From: Comamonas sp. JUb58
Lineage (GTDB): Bacteria > Pseudomonadota > Gammaproteobacteria > Burkholderiales > Burkholderiaceae_C
DNA length: 64,000 nt
Assembly: GCF_004364775.1 (NCBI RefSeq)
Contig: NZ_SOAL01000009.1
Coordinates: forward strand, 173,955-237,954
Direction: 5' to 3'
Position numbers and translations under genes: made by a program. Under the pieces are notes generated by a model that saw nothing but the letters and a program-made list of their open reading frames with translations, was not told where the DNA came from and made no database searches. Shown here one piece after another: positions 51,941-61,432 of this stretch; the first letter of the stretch is position 1; each line of letters opens with the position of its first letter.

Positions 51941-52713
51941 GCCACACCTCCGAGGTAGGCCTCGACCACCTGCGCATGGGCAGAGACCTCCGCAAAGCTG
52001 CCCTGGGTCAGCACCTTGCCCTGCGCCAGCACATACACCGGGTCGCAGAGGGCGGCAATCATGTCCATGTTGTGTTCCACGATGGCGAAGCTCATGCCTT
52101 CGGCCTGCAGGCTGCGGATGAAGTCCGCAATCTCGCCGACCAGCACCGGGTTGACGCCGGCCGCTGGCTCATCGAGCAGCACCAGCCGGGGCTTGAGCAT
52201 CAGCGCGCGGCAGAGCTCCAGCAGTTTCTTCTGGCCGCCCGAGAGGCTGTCGGCCCGCTCATGCGCCAGGCGCCACAGGCCCACGCGCTCGAGCAGGGCC
52301 TGGGCCTGCGCCATCGCCTGGGCTTCATGCTGGCGCGCGGCAGCGTTGTTCAGCAGCGCATGCCAAAGCTTTTCTCCGGGCTGCTGCGGGGCGGCGAGCA
52401 GCAGGTTCTCCAGCACCGTGAGCGCGCCCATCTCGCGCGAGATCTGAAAGGTGCGGGTGAGCCCGGCCTGGGCACGGCGGTGCACGGACCAGTGCGTGAT
52501 GTCCTGGCCATCGAACAGCACCCGGCCGCCCTGGTGCGCCTGCTGGCCGCCCAGCACATTGAACAAGGTCGACTTGCCCGCGCCATTGGGCCCCACCATG
52601 CCGGTGATGCCACCGCGCGCAATGCGCAGGTGGGCACCGTCCAGCGCGGTGAATTCGCCAAAACCTACATGAACATCCTGAACCGAGAGCAGATCGTCTG
52701 TCTGCAGGCTCAT
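51937..52713 (-). CDS. livG: LivG-type ATP-binding protein
   Basis: A 258-residue ATPase. Walker A is GPNGAGKST, the signature LSGGQKKLLELCRALM, Walker B VLLDEPAAGVNP, with the extended LivG insertion between them. Overlaps livK and livF by 4 bp each. Confidence 0.92.
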   Translation of the reverse strand: MSLQTDDLLSVQDVHVGFGEFTALDGAHLRIARGGITGMVGPNGAGKSTLFNVLGGQQAHQGGRVLFDGQDITHWSVHRRAQAGLTRTFQISREMGALTVLENLLLAAPQQPGEKLWHALLNNAAARQHEAQAMAQAQALLERVGLWRLAHERADSLSGGQKKLLELCRALMLKPRLVLLDEPAAGVNPVLVGEIADFIRSLQAEGMSFAIVEHNMDMIAALCDPVYVLAQGKVLTQGSFAEVSAHAQVVEAYLGGVA

Positions 52714-53942
52714 TTGGTGGTGCCCACCAGCTTGCTCACGCCATTGAGCACGCGGTAGTGGCCATAGTCCAGGTCCACCTGGTCACCATTGGGCGCAAAG
52801 CGGAAGTCCGCCGTCGCGCCGGAGTAGCGGAAAGGCTTGCCTTCGCGGATCAGCTGCAGGCCCTGCACGGGGTCGTGCACATCGGGGCCCTTGGTGTTGA
52901 CCACGTTGGCGATTTCCTTGCTGAAGTCGGCCGCCTTGGCGCTCTTGGCCTTTTCGATGGCCAGCGCCAGCACATTGATCTCGTCAAACACATTGGCGCC
53001 AAAGGCGACGATGGTTCCTTCGGGCTGTTTTGTCTGCTTCAGGTAGAGCTGGTAGCTGGCGTTGTTGCCCACCGGCGTGGCCTGCACATGGTTCACACCT
53101 TCTGCGGCGGCCTTGCCCACGTTCTGCACAAACTTGCCGCCGCTGTCGGCCGCATGGCTGAAGGTGTAGAGCTTGCTTTCGTAGCCGCTGCGGTAAATCT
53201 CGCGCACGATGGCGCTGAACTCGGGGATGTAGCTGGGCAGAAAGACCGCATCAGGCTTCTTGCTGAAGATCTTCTCCACCTCGGCCCGGTACGAGGGCTG
53301 GTTGGGGTTGAAGTAGAGGGTGTCGAGCACCTTGCCGCCCTGCTGCGTAAAGCGCTCGGCAAAGGGCTTGACGGTGCTGAGCGTGAAGGGCGTTTGCAGC
53401 ACCAGGATGGAGGCCGTCTTCGCGCCATCCTTGTAGACCACATTGGCAAAGGCCTGGCCCCAGTTCTTGCCATTGGTCTGGAAGCGCCAGACCAGGCCCT
53501 TGTTGTCACCCTCGGTCAGCTCATCGGCCGAACCCACGGGCAGCAAGGCCACGCTTTTCTCCAGCGCCACCGGGCGCACGGCCAGTGCCACGGCACTGCT
53601 CCACACGCCGGTGATCGCCACCACGCCATCGACATCGATCAGCTTGCGCGCGGCCGACACACCGGCCGTTGGCGTGGTCTCGTCATCGGCCACCACGATC
53701 TCCAAGGGCCGGCCCAGCACACCGCCATGGGCATTGATATGGGCAGCGGCGGCCTTGGCGGCCGTTTCCTCTTCCTTGCCGTAGGCGCCGCCCGATCCCG
53801 TCAGTGGGGCCAGCAGGCCGATACGGATGGGAGCGCCGCTGGGGGCGCTGGCTGCGCCTGCAGCATGGGCACCGGCCACCACACACATCGAGGCCATCGC
53901 CACGCCCAAGACTCGCCACTGGCCCAATTTGCTCACACCCAT
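52710..53942 (-). CDS. livK: LivK-type periplasmic binding protein
   Basis: A 410-residue peripla_BP_6 protein starting the livKGFHM-cmd-monooxygenase operon. A Sec signal (MGVSKLGQWRVLGVAMASMC) is cleaved around AHAAG. The mature start IRIGLLAPLTGSGGAYGKEE is typical. Ligand unknown; since the operon ends in a flavin monooxygenase, it may be a sulfur- or nitrogen-containing organic compound and not a branched-chain amino acid. The 157-bp gap upstream should hold the promoter. Confidence 0.9.
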   Translation of the reverse strand: MGVSKLGQWRVLGVAMASMCVVAGAHAAGAASAPSGAPIRIGLLAPLTGSGGAYGKEEETAAKAAAAHINAHGGVLGRPLEIVVADDETTPTAGVSAARKLIDVDGVVAITGVWSSAVALAVRPVALEKSVALLPVGSADELTEGDNKGLVWRFQTNGKNWGQAFANVVYKDGAKTASILVLQTPFTLSTVKPFAERFTQQGGKVLDTLYFNPNQPSYRAEVEKIFSKKPDAVFLPSYIPEFSAIVREIYRSGYESKLYTFSHAADSGGKFVQNVGKAAAEGVNHVQATPVGNNASYQLYLKQTKQPEGTIVAFGANVFDEINVLALAIEKAKSAKAADFSKEIANVVNTKGPDVHDPVQGLQLIREGKPFRYSGATADFRFAPNGDQVDLDYGHYRVLNGVSKLVGTTK

Positions 53943-54099
53943 ATCCGCTTTCTAAAACCCGCCGGTCGCAGCAGGGCTGCGTGGCGCAAAAGGGGGGATT
54001 GTGCAAAGGCAGCGTTGCGGGAGGAACTAATTTTTCTGACTTAGCAAACGCGTTTTCTGCATAAGGGTGGGCATGAGCACGGGCATCGGCATGCGCTGG

Positions 54100-55641
54100 C
54101 TACATGCCGCTCGTACCCAACAACGCCCGCCGGTACTGCACCGCCTCGGCTACATGGGCCGGGCTGATGGTCTCCGACTGCGCCAGGTCGGCAATCGAGC
54201 GGGCCACGCGCAGGCTGCGGTGGATGCCGCGCGCCGACCAGGCAAGCTGGGCGGCGGCGGTTTGCAGTTGCAGTGCGGCGGGCTCGGCCTGGCAATGGGC
54301 ATCGAGCGCCTGGCCTTGCAGCTGCTGGTTGAGCATGCCCTGGCGCTGCAGTGAGCGGGCCCGGGCCGCGGTCACCCGTTCGCGGATGGCGGCGGTCGAT
54401 TCGCCGGCTGGGGCGGTGAGCAGTTCATCGGCCGGCAGGGGGCTGACTTCCAGGTGCAGGTCGATGCGGTCGAGCAGGGGGCCGCTGATGCGGGCCTGGT
54501 AGCGGCTGACCTGGTCGGGCGAGCAGCGGCAGGCGCGCTGGCGCGAGCCCCGAAAACCGCAGGGGCAGGGGTTCATCGCGGCGATCAGCTGAAAACGGGC
54601 GGGGAAGGTGGCCTGCTGCGCGGCGCGGGCGATGCTGATCTGGCCGGTCTCCAGCGGCTCGCGCAGTGCTTCGAGTGCGCTGCGCGGAAATTCAGGAAGT
54701 TCATCCAAAAACAGCACGCCGCAGTGGGCCAGTGAGATGGAGCCGGGCCGGGGCGGGCTGCCGCCGCCCACCAGGGCCACGGCGCTGGCGGTGTGGTGGG
54801 GCGCCATGGTGGTGCGCTGGCCCCAGCTGCGGGCATCAAAGGCGCCGACCAGGCTGTGTACGGCGGCGTTCTCCAGCGCCTCGGCCACCGTCAAGGCGGG
54901 CAGCAGGCCGGCAAAGCGCTGGGCCAGCATCGATTTACCGGCGCCCGGTGCGCCCAGCATCAGCAGATTGTGCCCCCCGCAGGCGGCGATCTCCAGCACG
55001 CGCTTGCTGGCGGTCTGACCTTTGACATCGGCCATGTCGGCGCCGGGCGCCTCGGCTGGCATGGGCTGGGTGGCCATGCGCTGCCACTGACTGGGCGCTG
55101 CATCGGGCTCGGCATTGGCGGCCTGCGGGGCAAAGTGCTGCACCACGTCCATCAGGTGGCTGGCGCGGTAGACCTCGGCATCGGGCACCAGGGCGGCATC
55201 TTCTGCACTGCCCGGGGGCAGCACCTGGCGCACATGCTGGCCGCGCTGGTGCAGATCCATGCTGGCGGCCAGCGCGCCGCGCACCGGCCGCAGGGCGCCC
55301 GACAGCGACAGCTCGCCAGCAAACTCGTAGTGGTTGAGCCGCTCCGCATCGATGGCGCCACTGGCCGCCAGAATGCCGACCGCGATGGCCAGGTCATAGC
55401 GGCCCGACTCCTTGGGCAGATCGGCCGGGGCCAGGTTGACGGTGATGCGCTTGTTGTGCGGAAACTCCAGCCCGCTGTTCTGCAGCGCCGAGCGCACGCG
55501 CTCGCGGGCTTCCTTCACTTCCAGATCGGCCAGGCCGACCAGGGTGAAGCTGGGCAGGCCATTGGCCAGATGGACTTCGACGCTGACGGGATGGCCGGTG
55601 AGCCCGACCAGGGCCCGGCTGTGCACCACGGCGAGACTCAT
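54100..55641 (-). CDS. comM: ComM/YifB family AAA+ ATPase
   Basis: A 513-residue Mg-chelatase-like protein. The N-terminal domain (about 1-180) begins MSLAVVHSRALVGLTGHPVS and includes ITVNLAPADLPKESGRYDLA. The AAA+ part has Walker A GAPGAGKSMLAQRF and Walker B LFLDELPEF, then the sensor block PCPCGFRG. The C-terminal domain closes with SPAHVAEAVQYRR. ComM is a branch-migration helicase that helps natural transformation. Monocistronic, with the NtrC-like site just outside its start. Confidence 0.93.
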   Translation of the reverse strand: MSLAVVHSRALVGLTGHPVSVEVHLANGLPSFTLVGLADLEVKEARERVRSALQNSGLEFPHNKRITVNLAPADLPKESGRYDLAIAVGILAASGAIDAERLNHYEFAGELSLSGALRPVRGALAASMDLHQRGQHVRQVLPPGSAEDAALVPDAEVYRASHLMDVVQHFAPQAANAEPDAAPSQWQRMATQPMPAEAPGADMADVKGQTASKRVLEIAACGGHNLLMLGAPGAGKSMLAQRFAGLLPALTVAEALENAAVHSLVGAFDARSWGQRTTMAPHHTASAVALVGGGSPPRPGSISLAHCGVLFLDELPEFPRSALEALREPLETGQISIARAAQQATFPARFQLIAAMNPCPCGFRGSRQRACRCSPDQVSRYQARISGPLLDRIDLHLEVSPLPADELLTAPAGESTAAIRERVTAARARSLQRQGMLNQQLQGQALDAHCQAEPAALQLQTAAAQLAWSARGIHRSLRVARSIADLAQSETISPAHVAEAVQYRRALLGTSGM

Positions 55642-55662
55642 GGGCTGGCTTCCTTGTGGTTA

Positions 55663-55679
55663 CGCACCGTTTTGGTGCA
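55663..55679. promoter_or_regulatory. NtrC-type binding palindrome
   Basis: CGCACC-GTTTT-GGTGCA matches the NtrC consensus TGCACC-N5-GGTGCA with one end mismatch. It lies about 230 bp upstream of the sigma54-type promoter, a normal enhancer distance. A weaker related sequence (GCACC-TCTTG-GAGGC) follows about 23 bp downstream. Confidence 0.75.
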
Positions 55680-55895
55680 TTGCTAAGCACCTCTTGGAGG
55701 CACGGCTGCAGCCAGCATCGCAAAAGTCGGTTTTGGGGACAAGGGGCGACAGCCCGGGGCGGCCTGGCCCCCGGTCCGCGCCTGCTGCCGATCACCCCGG
55801 AGCGCCCCGTTGCGGCTCAGAACGTAAGCATTTGCAAAAAAACATAGCGCGCCGCGCTTGTCTGGTGCGCACAACGCAGCAGGTGGCGCGGAGAT

Positions 55896-55911
55896 TGGCA
55901 CGCTCTGTGCA
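55896..55911 (+). promoter_or_regulatory. Sigma54 (RpoN)-type promoter of the porin-glnK-amtB operon
   Basis: TGGCACG-CTCT-GTGCA matches the sigma54 consensus TGGCACG-N4-TTGCA, with GG and GC 10 bp apart. Transcription should begin about 12 bp after the GC, near 55922, about 40 bp before the porin start. Confidence 0.8.
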
Positions 55912-55962
55912 TTGTGCTTGCCACAAACGGATGGGTCGAATTCATCAACAAGGAGTGTGGCA

Positions 55963-56700
55963 ATGGCAATGAGCAACAGAGGCTGGATGGTGGTGGCGGG
56001 TGCAGCGTTTCTGGCGCTGCCGATGGTGGCAAGCGCGCAGCTGACCGCCAACGTGAGCGCGACCACGAACTACAAGTTCCGCGGTCAGGACCAGAAGTCC
56101 TCTAGTGCCCAGTGGGTCAAGCCTGCGCTCCAGGGAGGGATCGACTACGCCTTTGGCGACAGCGGCTTTTATGTGGGTAACTGGAACTCCACCGTCGACT
56201 GGCTCGACAACAACAAGCTGGAGATGGATTTCTACGGTGGCTACAAGTTCAAGGCCGCCGATGTGGACTGGGATCTGGGTCTGCTGACCTATGTCTACCC
56301 CGGCAACACCTTGGGCAATACCACCGAACTGTATGGCTCGGGCACCTACGGTCCCGTGACCGTGAAGTACTCGCACACCGTATCGAAGGATTATTTTGGC
56401 TGGGCCGGCACCAAGTACGACAGCACGTACAAGGGCCGCAACACCGGCTACCTGAATGTGGCATTCGCCCAGGAAGTGGCACCCAAGACGACCTTGAAGC
56501 TGGCCGTGGGCTACACGCGCTTTTCCAGCGACATCAAGGACCTGGGCGTGCCCAACTACCTGGACTACAGCGTGGGCGGTGCCTATGACCTGGGTGACGG
56601 CTTCTCGCTGAGCGCCGCCTGGGTGGGCGCCAACAAGACCGGTGCCTTTGGCTTTGTGAACAAGGGTCGCGCGATCGTGTCGCTGACCAAGGCTTTTTGA
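55963..56700 (+). CDS. TorF-family putative outer-membrane porin
   Basis: A 245-residue protein. ATG 55963 has AAGGAG 7 nt upstream. The signal peptide (MAMSNRGWMVVAGAAFLALP, cleavage near ASAQ) precedes LTANVSATTNYKFRGQDQKS, the TorF/TIGR02001-type start. Alternating beta-strand sequence (YTYVYPGNT-like, YGGYKFKAADVDWDLGLLTY) runs to the final aromatic SLTKAF, an outer-membrane assembly signal. It is the first gene of an operon with glnK and amtB, so it likely lets nitrogen sources across the outer membrane under nitrogen limitation. Confidence 0.88.
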   Translation: MAMSNRGWMVVAGAAFLALPMVASAQLTANVSATTNYKFRGQDQKSSSAQWVKPALQGGIDYAFGDSGFYVGNWNSTVDWLDNNKLEMDFYGGYKFKAADVDWDLGLLTYVYPGNTLGNTTELYGSGTYGPVTVKYSHTVSKDYFGWAGTKYDSTYKGRNTGYLNVAFAQEVAPKTTLKLAVGYTRFSSDIKDLGVPNYLDYSVGGAYDLGDGFSLSAAWVGANKTGAFGFVNKGRAIVSLTKAF

Positions 56701-56719
56701 TGCAGCGCCGCTGCAATAA

Positions 56720-57082
<363 letters not shown>

Positions 57083-57148
57083 AAAAACAGCGCTCCGCGC
57101 TGGCAAGGCGCGCGCAACAAGCCAATTTATCTTGAAGGTGTGAACAAC

Positions 57149-58456
57149 ATGAGACGACTACTTTCCTTGGCAGGGCTGGCGGCGGTGGCACTGGCCACTG
57201 CGGGCAACGCGGCTGCGGCCGATGCAGCAGCTCCCGTTCTGAGCGCAGGCGATACCGCCTGGATCATGACCTCGACCATGCTGGTGATCCTGATGGTCAT
57301 CCCGGGTCTGGCGCTGTTCTACGGCGGTCTGGTGCGCAGCAAGAACATGCTGTCGGTGCTGGCCCAGGTGTTCACGATCTTTTCGCTGATCACCGTGCTG
57401 TGGACCATCTACGGCTACTCGCTGACCTTCTCCGGCGAAGGCAACTTCTTTGGCGACTTCGGCAAGGTGTTCCTGATGGGCATCACCCCCGATACCTTGT
57501 CGGGTGCGATGGCCACCGTGCCTGAGTATGTGTTCGTCTCGTTCCAGGCCACGTTCGCCGCCATTACCGTGGCGCTGATCGTCGGTGCCTTTGCCGAGCG
57601 CATCAAGTTCGCCGCCGTGATGATCTTCGCGGTGCTGTGGTTCACCTTCAGCTACCTGCCGATTGCCCACATGGTCTGGGGCGGTGGTCTGCTGGGCAAG
57701 GATGGCGCGCTGGACTTTGCCGGTGGCACCGTTGTGCACATCAACGCCGGTGTGGCCGGTCTGGTGGGCTCCTATGTGCTGGGCAAGCGCCTGGGCTTTG
57801 GCCGCGAAGCGCTGGCTCCCCACAACCTGACTCTGACCATGGTGGGCGCATCGCTGCTGTGGGTGGGCTGGTTCGGCTTCAACGCCGGCTCGGCAGGTGC
57901 TGCCAACGGTATCGCTGGTCTGGCCTTCATCAACACCATTGTGGCCACCGGCGCAGCCTGTGTGAGCTGGTTGGTCTGCGAAACCCTGCACAAGGGCAAG
58001 CCTTCGATGCTGGGTGCCGCTTCGGGTGCCGTCGGTGGCCTGGTGGTCATCACCCCGGCAGCCGGTTTTGTCGGCCCCATGGGTGCCATCGTGATGGGTC
58101 TGCTCGCTGGCGCTCTGTGCCTGTGGGGTGTGTCCGGTCTCAAGCGCCTGCTCAAGGTCGATGACACCTGCGACGTCTTCGGTGTGCACGGCGTGGGCGG
58201 TATCCTGGGTGCCATCCTGACCGGTGTGTTCTGCGCCTCCAGCCTGGGTGGTGTCGAGCCAGAAGGCTACAACATGGCCCACCAGATCTGGGTGCAAACC
58301 AAGGGCGTGCTGATCACCATCGTCTGGTCTGCGGTGGCAGCCTGGATCTCGTACAAGGTGGCTGGTCTGCTGACCGGTGGTCTGCGTGTGACGGAAGAAG
58401 CCGAACGCGAAGGCCTGGACATCACCTCCCACGGCGAAGCGGCCTACGGACGTTGA
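57149..58456 (+). CDS. amtB: Ammonium transporter AmtB
   Basis: A 435-residue ammonium channel. A cleaved signal (MRRLLSLAGLAAVALATAGN) is followed by eleven helices. The twin-His pore residues are seen in FSYLPIAHMVWGGG and VFGVHGVGGILGA, and the GGLVRSKNML and GAVGGLVVITPAAGF segments are conserved. ATG 57149 is preferred over the in-frame GTG 57140 because of the spacing to the upstream purines. AmtB imports ammonium and is gated by GlnK, the gene before it. Confidence 0.95.
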   Translation: MRRLLSLAGLAAVALATAGNAAAADAAAPVLSAGDTAWIMTSTMLVILMVIPGLALFYGGLVRSKNMLSVLAQVFTIFSLITVLWTIYGYSLTFSGEGNFFGDFGKVFLMGITPDTLSGAMATVPEYVFVSFQATFAAITVALIVGAFAERIKFAAVMIFAVLWFTFSYLPIAHMVWGGGLLGKDGALDFAGGTVVHINAGVAGLVGSYVLGKRLGFGREALAPHNLTLTMVGASLLWVGWFGFNAGSAGAANGIAGLAFINTIVATGAACVSWLVCETLHKGKPSMLGAASGAVGGLVVITPAAGFVGPMGAIVMGLLAGALCLWGVSGLKRLLKVDDTCDVFGVHGVGGILGAILTGVFCASSLGGVEPEGYNMAHQIWVQTKGVLITIVWSAVAAWISYKVAGLLTGGLRVTEEAEREGLDITSHGEAAYGR

Positions 58457-58478
58457 TTCTTGCGGATACTCCTTGGGG

Positions 58479-58514
58479 GGCCGGACGGGTGCACAACCCG
58501 GCCGGCCTTTTTTT
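58479..58514 (+). terminator. Intrinsic terminator after amtB
   Basis: A GGCCGG/CCGGCC outer stem and CGGGT/ACCCG inner stem separated by one mismatch, loop GCACA, then seven T. A second small inverted repeat (ATGCGCC-GTGCT-GGCGCAT, about 58514-58532) follows and may help the convergent transcript. Confidence 0.88.
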
Positions 58515-58543
58515 ATGCGCCGTGCTGGCGCATAAAACACCGT

Positions 58544-60796
58544 TTAGATCGTTGCAGCAGCGCGTTCTGGCCACAGCGCCAGGCCACCGGCCACGCTGAA
58601 GGCCTGGTGGTGGCCCAGCCGGCGCAATGCATGGGCGGCCTGGGCGCTGCGGTTGCCACTGCGGCAGTAGAACACCACGGGGGTATCGGCCGGCAGGGCC
58701 AGCCACCGCGGCAGTGCATTGAGCAGGCCCGACAGCGGCACAGCCTGGCTGCTGGCGCCATCGTCCATGCCCGGCGCCTGGCCCAGTTGCTGCTCATAGG
58801 GCTCGCGCACATCCACCAGCAGCGCGGCGCTGCCGACCTGCTGCAGCGCCTGGGCATGGGCCACCGGCAGCTCCACACATACGGTGGGCGTAGCGGCATC
58901 CACACGGGCGCCGCAGGCCATGGTTTGGTAGGCGGTGGGGGCCAGGTCCTGCTCTAGCGCGGCCTTGGCAGCGGCAAAGGCGGCGGCATCCAGCTGGCCT
59001 TGCAGCACGCCGGCCAGCAGCGGCTGGGCAGCAGCCTCAACGGCCAGGGTGCAGGCAAAGCGGTTGTCATAGTCGTGGCCGGGCAGCAGCAGGGTTTGCG
59101 GGCCCACGGTCTCCGCCAGCAGGCGCAGGCTGCCTGCATAGGCCTGCGGCGCGCTCTGCGCAAAATCGCTGCGGCCCAGCGCGCCGGGCAGCACCGTATC
59201 GCCCACCAGGGCCAGCTGCAGCTGCGTGCCTTCATGCAGCAGATAGGCGGTGGAATCTTCGGTATGGCCGGGCAGCGCCAGGCGGCTCAGGCGGTAGGCG
59301 CCCAGCGCAATCTGCGTGGCGCCTTGGGGCCAGCCCAGGGCATCCACCGCGCCAGCGGCTAGCAGCGCAGCGGGCACGGCAGCGCGCAACTCGGCCGCCG
59401 ATGAGGCGTGGTCGCCATGGCTGTGGGTGTCCAGCACGGCGGCCAGGGTGTAGCCCCGGCAGCGCAGCCACTGCGCCAGGCGCTCGACCAGCTCGGGCAG
59501 CGGATCGACCACCACGCAGCGCTGGCTGGCGGCATCGGCCAGCAGGTAGCAGCAGGCGCCATCGACGACAAAGCGCGTCAGCAGCGGGGTGGCGCCATGG
59601 GCGGTGTCTTCAGGCGCCTCCACCAGGCAGTTGGCGCGCAGTGCGGCGCCGCAGGCACGGATGCGCTGGCAGGCTTCGGCGATCATCTCGGCCGAATCGG
59701 CCGCGCCAAAGGACATGCGCACCGCCGCAGCCGTCTGCCAGGCGGGCAGGCCCATGGCTTCGAGCACATAGCTGGGCTGGGCCTTGCTGGCGCTGCAGGC
59801 CGAGCCACCGCTGACCCGCAGCCCGGCGGCATCAAACAGATCAAGCAGCAGCTTGGCGCTGAGGCCCGGCACGGAGAAGTTCAACGTGGTGGGCAGGCAC
59901 AGCGCGGGCGGCGCGTTGAACACCAGGCCGGCAAAGGCATTGCGCAGCGCCGCTTCCAGCTGGCTGCGGTGGTCGGCCATCGTGGCAGCGCTGGCAAAGC
60001 TGCCGCCGTCCTGCAATGCGCGCAGCACGGCGCCCAGTGCGGCAATACCAGCCATGTTTTCGGTACCGGCGCGCAGTGCGCCTTCCTGGCCGCCGCCGGC
60101 CAGTAGCGGCGTAAAGGGCGCGCCCTTACGCACATAGAGCATGCCCACGCCCTTGGGCGCATAGAGCTTGTGGCCGGAGAACGGTGCGTAGTCGATGCCG
60201 CGCTCAACCGGGTTGAGCGCCAGCTTGCCCAGCGCCTGCACGCCATCGACCAGCCACAGCGCCGGGCTGCCGCGCAGCGCATCGGCAATGCCGTCCAGAT
60301 CGCTGACCACGCCGGTCTCGTTGTTCGCGGCCATCGTACACACCAGGCCTGCCGATGGCGCCTGCGCGCGCAGCCAGGCCAGGTCATGGCGGCCATCGAT
60401 GCCCACGGGGATGGCGGTGACCGGCAGCTGCAGGCCGAGCACGGCATTCCAGTGCTTGAGGGCCTCGGGCACGGCCTTGTGTTCGGTCGCGCCGTAGAGC
60501 AGCTGCATGGGGCTGCTGTCGCCTGCCTCGCGGCGCTGGCGCAGGGCGCTCAGCGCGGACAGCACCGCCGTCTGGATGCCCTCGGTCGCGCCGCTGGTGA
60601 ACAGCAGCTGGCCGCTGGGCACGCCCAGCACCTGGCGTGCTGCCGCGCGTGCCTCGTCCAGCAGTGCGCGGGCCTTGAGGCCGCTGCCATGGATGCTGCT
60701 GGGGTTGCCATAGGCATCGGCCATCATCGCCAGGGCGGCGGCGCGGGCTTGGGGGAGGACGGGGGTGGTGGCGTTGGCGTCGAGGTAGATTTCCAT
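58544..60796 (-). CDS. Cysteine desulfurase - metallo-beta-lactamase - rhodanese triple fusion
   Basis: A 750-residue protein of three catalytic domains. Residues 1-390 form a NifS/IscS-like cysteine desulfurase: PLP Lys210 in SGHKLYAPKG and catalytic Cys334 in SGGSACSAS. Residues about 400-600 form a metallo-beta-lactamase fold with THSHGDH (458-463), LPGHTEDS and PGHDYDNRF, as in glyoxalase II/ETHE1 persulfide dioxygenases. Residues about 640-750 form a rhodanese with active Cys711 in FYCRSGNRS. The natural start is ATG 60796 (MEIYLDANATTPVL). The order suggests sulfur taken from cysteine, oxidised or detoxified as persulfide, then transferred. It is divergent from a DecR-like regulator. 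The chemistry of the combination is inference. Confidence 0.88.
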   Translation of the reverse strand: MEIYLDANATTPVLPQARAAALAMMADAYGNPSSIHGSGLKARALLDEARAAARQVLGVPSGQLLFTSGATEGIQTAVLSALSALRQRREAGDSSPMQLLYGATEHKAVPEALKHWNAVLGLQLPVTAIPVGIDGRHDLAWLRAQAPSAGLVCTMAANNETGVVSDLDGIADALRGSPALWLVDGVQALGKLALNPVERGIDYAPFSGHKLYAPKGVGMLYVRKGAPFTPLLAGGGQEGALRAGTENMAGIAALGAVLRALQDGGSFASAATMADHRSQLEAALRNAFAGLVFNAPPALCLPTTLNFSVPGLSAKLLLDLFDAAGLRVSGGSACSASKAQPSYVLEAMGLPAWQTAAAVRMSFGAADSAEMIAEACQRIRACGAALRANCLVEAPEDTAHGATPLLTRFVVDGACCYLLADAASQRCVVVDPLPELVERLAQWLRCRGYTLAAVLDTHSHGDHASSAAELRAAVPAALLAAGAVDALGWPQGATQIALGAYRLSRLALPGHTEDSTAYLLHEGTQLQLALVGDTVLPGALGRSDFAQSAPQAYAGSLRLLAETVGPQTLLLPGHDYDNRFACTLAVEAAAQPLLAGVLQGQLDAAAFAAAKAALEQDLAPTAYQTMACGARVDAATPTVCVELPVAHAQALQQVGSAALLVDVREPYEQQLGQAPGMDDGASSQAVPLSGLLNALPRWLALPADTPVVFYCRSGNRSAQAAHALRRLGHHQAFSVAGGLALWPERAAATI

Positions 60797-60854
60797 GCCC
60801 AAATTGTCGAGGCCGGGCCGGGGAATACAGTCGCAAAATTCGGCAGTTGCTGCA

Positions 60855-60873
60855 GAATAATGGAGTTCTATTC
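60855..60873. promoter_or_regulatory. Putative Lrp/DecR operator between divergent genes
   Basis: GAATA-N9-TATTC lies in the 94-bp gap between the triple-fusion gene and the Lrp-family gene, overlapping where both promoters should be. Lrp-type regulators bind such imperfect palindromes. Confidence 0.4.
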
Positions 60874-60890
60874 CAAAAAATTGGCAAAGA

Positions 60891-61358
60891 ATGAAATTGG
60901 ATTCTATTGACCGCAAACTGCTGGAGTTGCTGCAGGCCGATGCCGAAACCCAGGTCGCCGAACTGGCAGCCCAGGTCGGGCTGTCGGCCACACCTTGCTG
61001 GCGCCGTATCCAGCGACTCAAAGAGGCCGGGGTCATCAAGCGCCAGGTGGCACTGGTGGACCGCGACAAGGTCAATGTGGGCGTGACGGTGTTTGTCGCA
61101 GTGCGCACCAGCACGCACAGCCAGGAATGGTTTGAGCGCTTTCGCGCGGCGGTGGCTGCTATTGCCGAGGTGGTGGAGTTCTACCGCATGAGCGGCGAGG
61201 TGGACTACCTGCTGCGCGTGGTGGTGCCCGACATCGCCGCCTACGACAAGGTCTACAAGCGCCTGATTGCCGATACCCAGTTGCTGGATGTGTCGTCCAG
61301 CTTTGCGATGGAAGAGCTGAAGTTCACCACCGCCTTGCCGCTGTCATATATTCCATAA
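60891..61358 (+). CDS. Lrp/AsnC-family regulator, DecR/CyuR-like
   Basis: A 155-residue Lrp/AsnC protein. The helix-turn-helix is in AELAAQVGLSATPCWRRIQR (about residues 23-42), followed by the RAM ligand-binding domain ending SSFAMEELKFTTALPL. This ending and the TPCWRR motif are very close to E. coli DecR (YbaO/CyuR), which senses cysteine and induces cysteine desulfidase. Since the divergent gene is a cysteine desulfurase fusion, cysteine-responsive control is a strong inference. Confidence 0.88.
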   Translation: MKLDSIDRKLLELLQADAETQVAELAAQVGLSATPCWRRIQRLKEAGVIKRQVALVDRDKVNVGVTVFVAVRTSTHSQEWFERFRAAVAAIAEVVEFYRMSGEVDYLLRVVVPDIAAYDKVYKRLIADTQLLDVSSSFAMEELKFTTALPLSYIP

Positions 61359-61432
61359 GCCTGTCTTGCGGCAAGCCGGTGGCACAGATAATGCTTAGGG
61401 TTTTCCATGCAATTTTTTATCAAAGGAACGCC

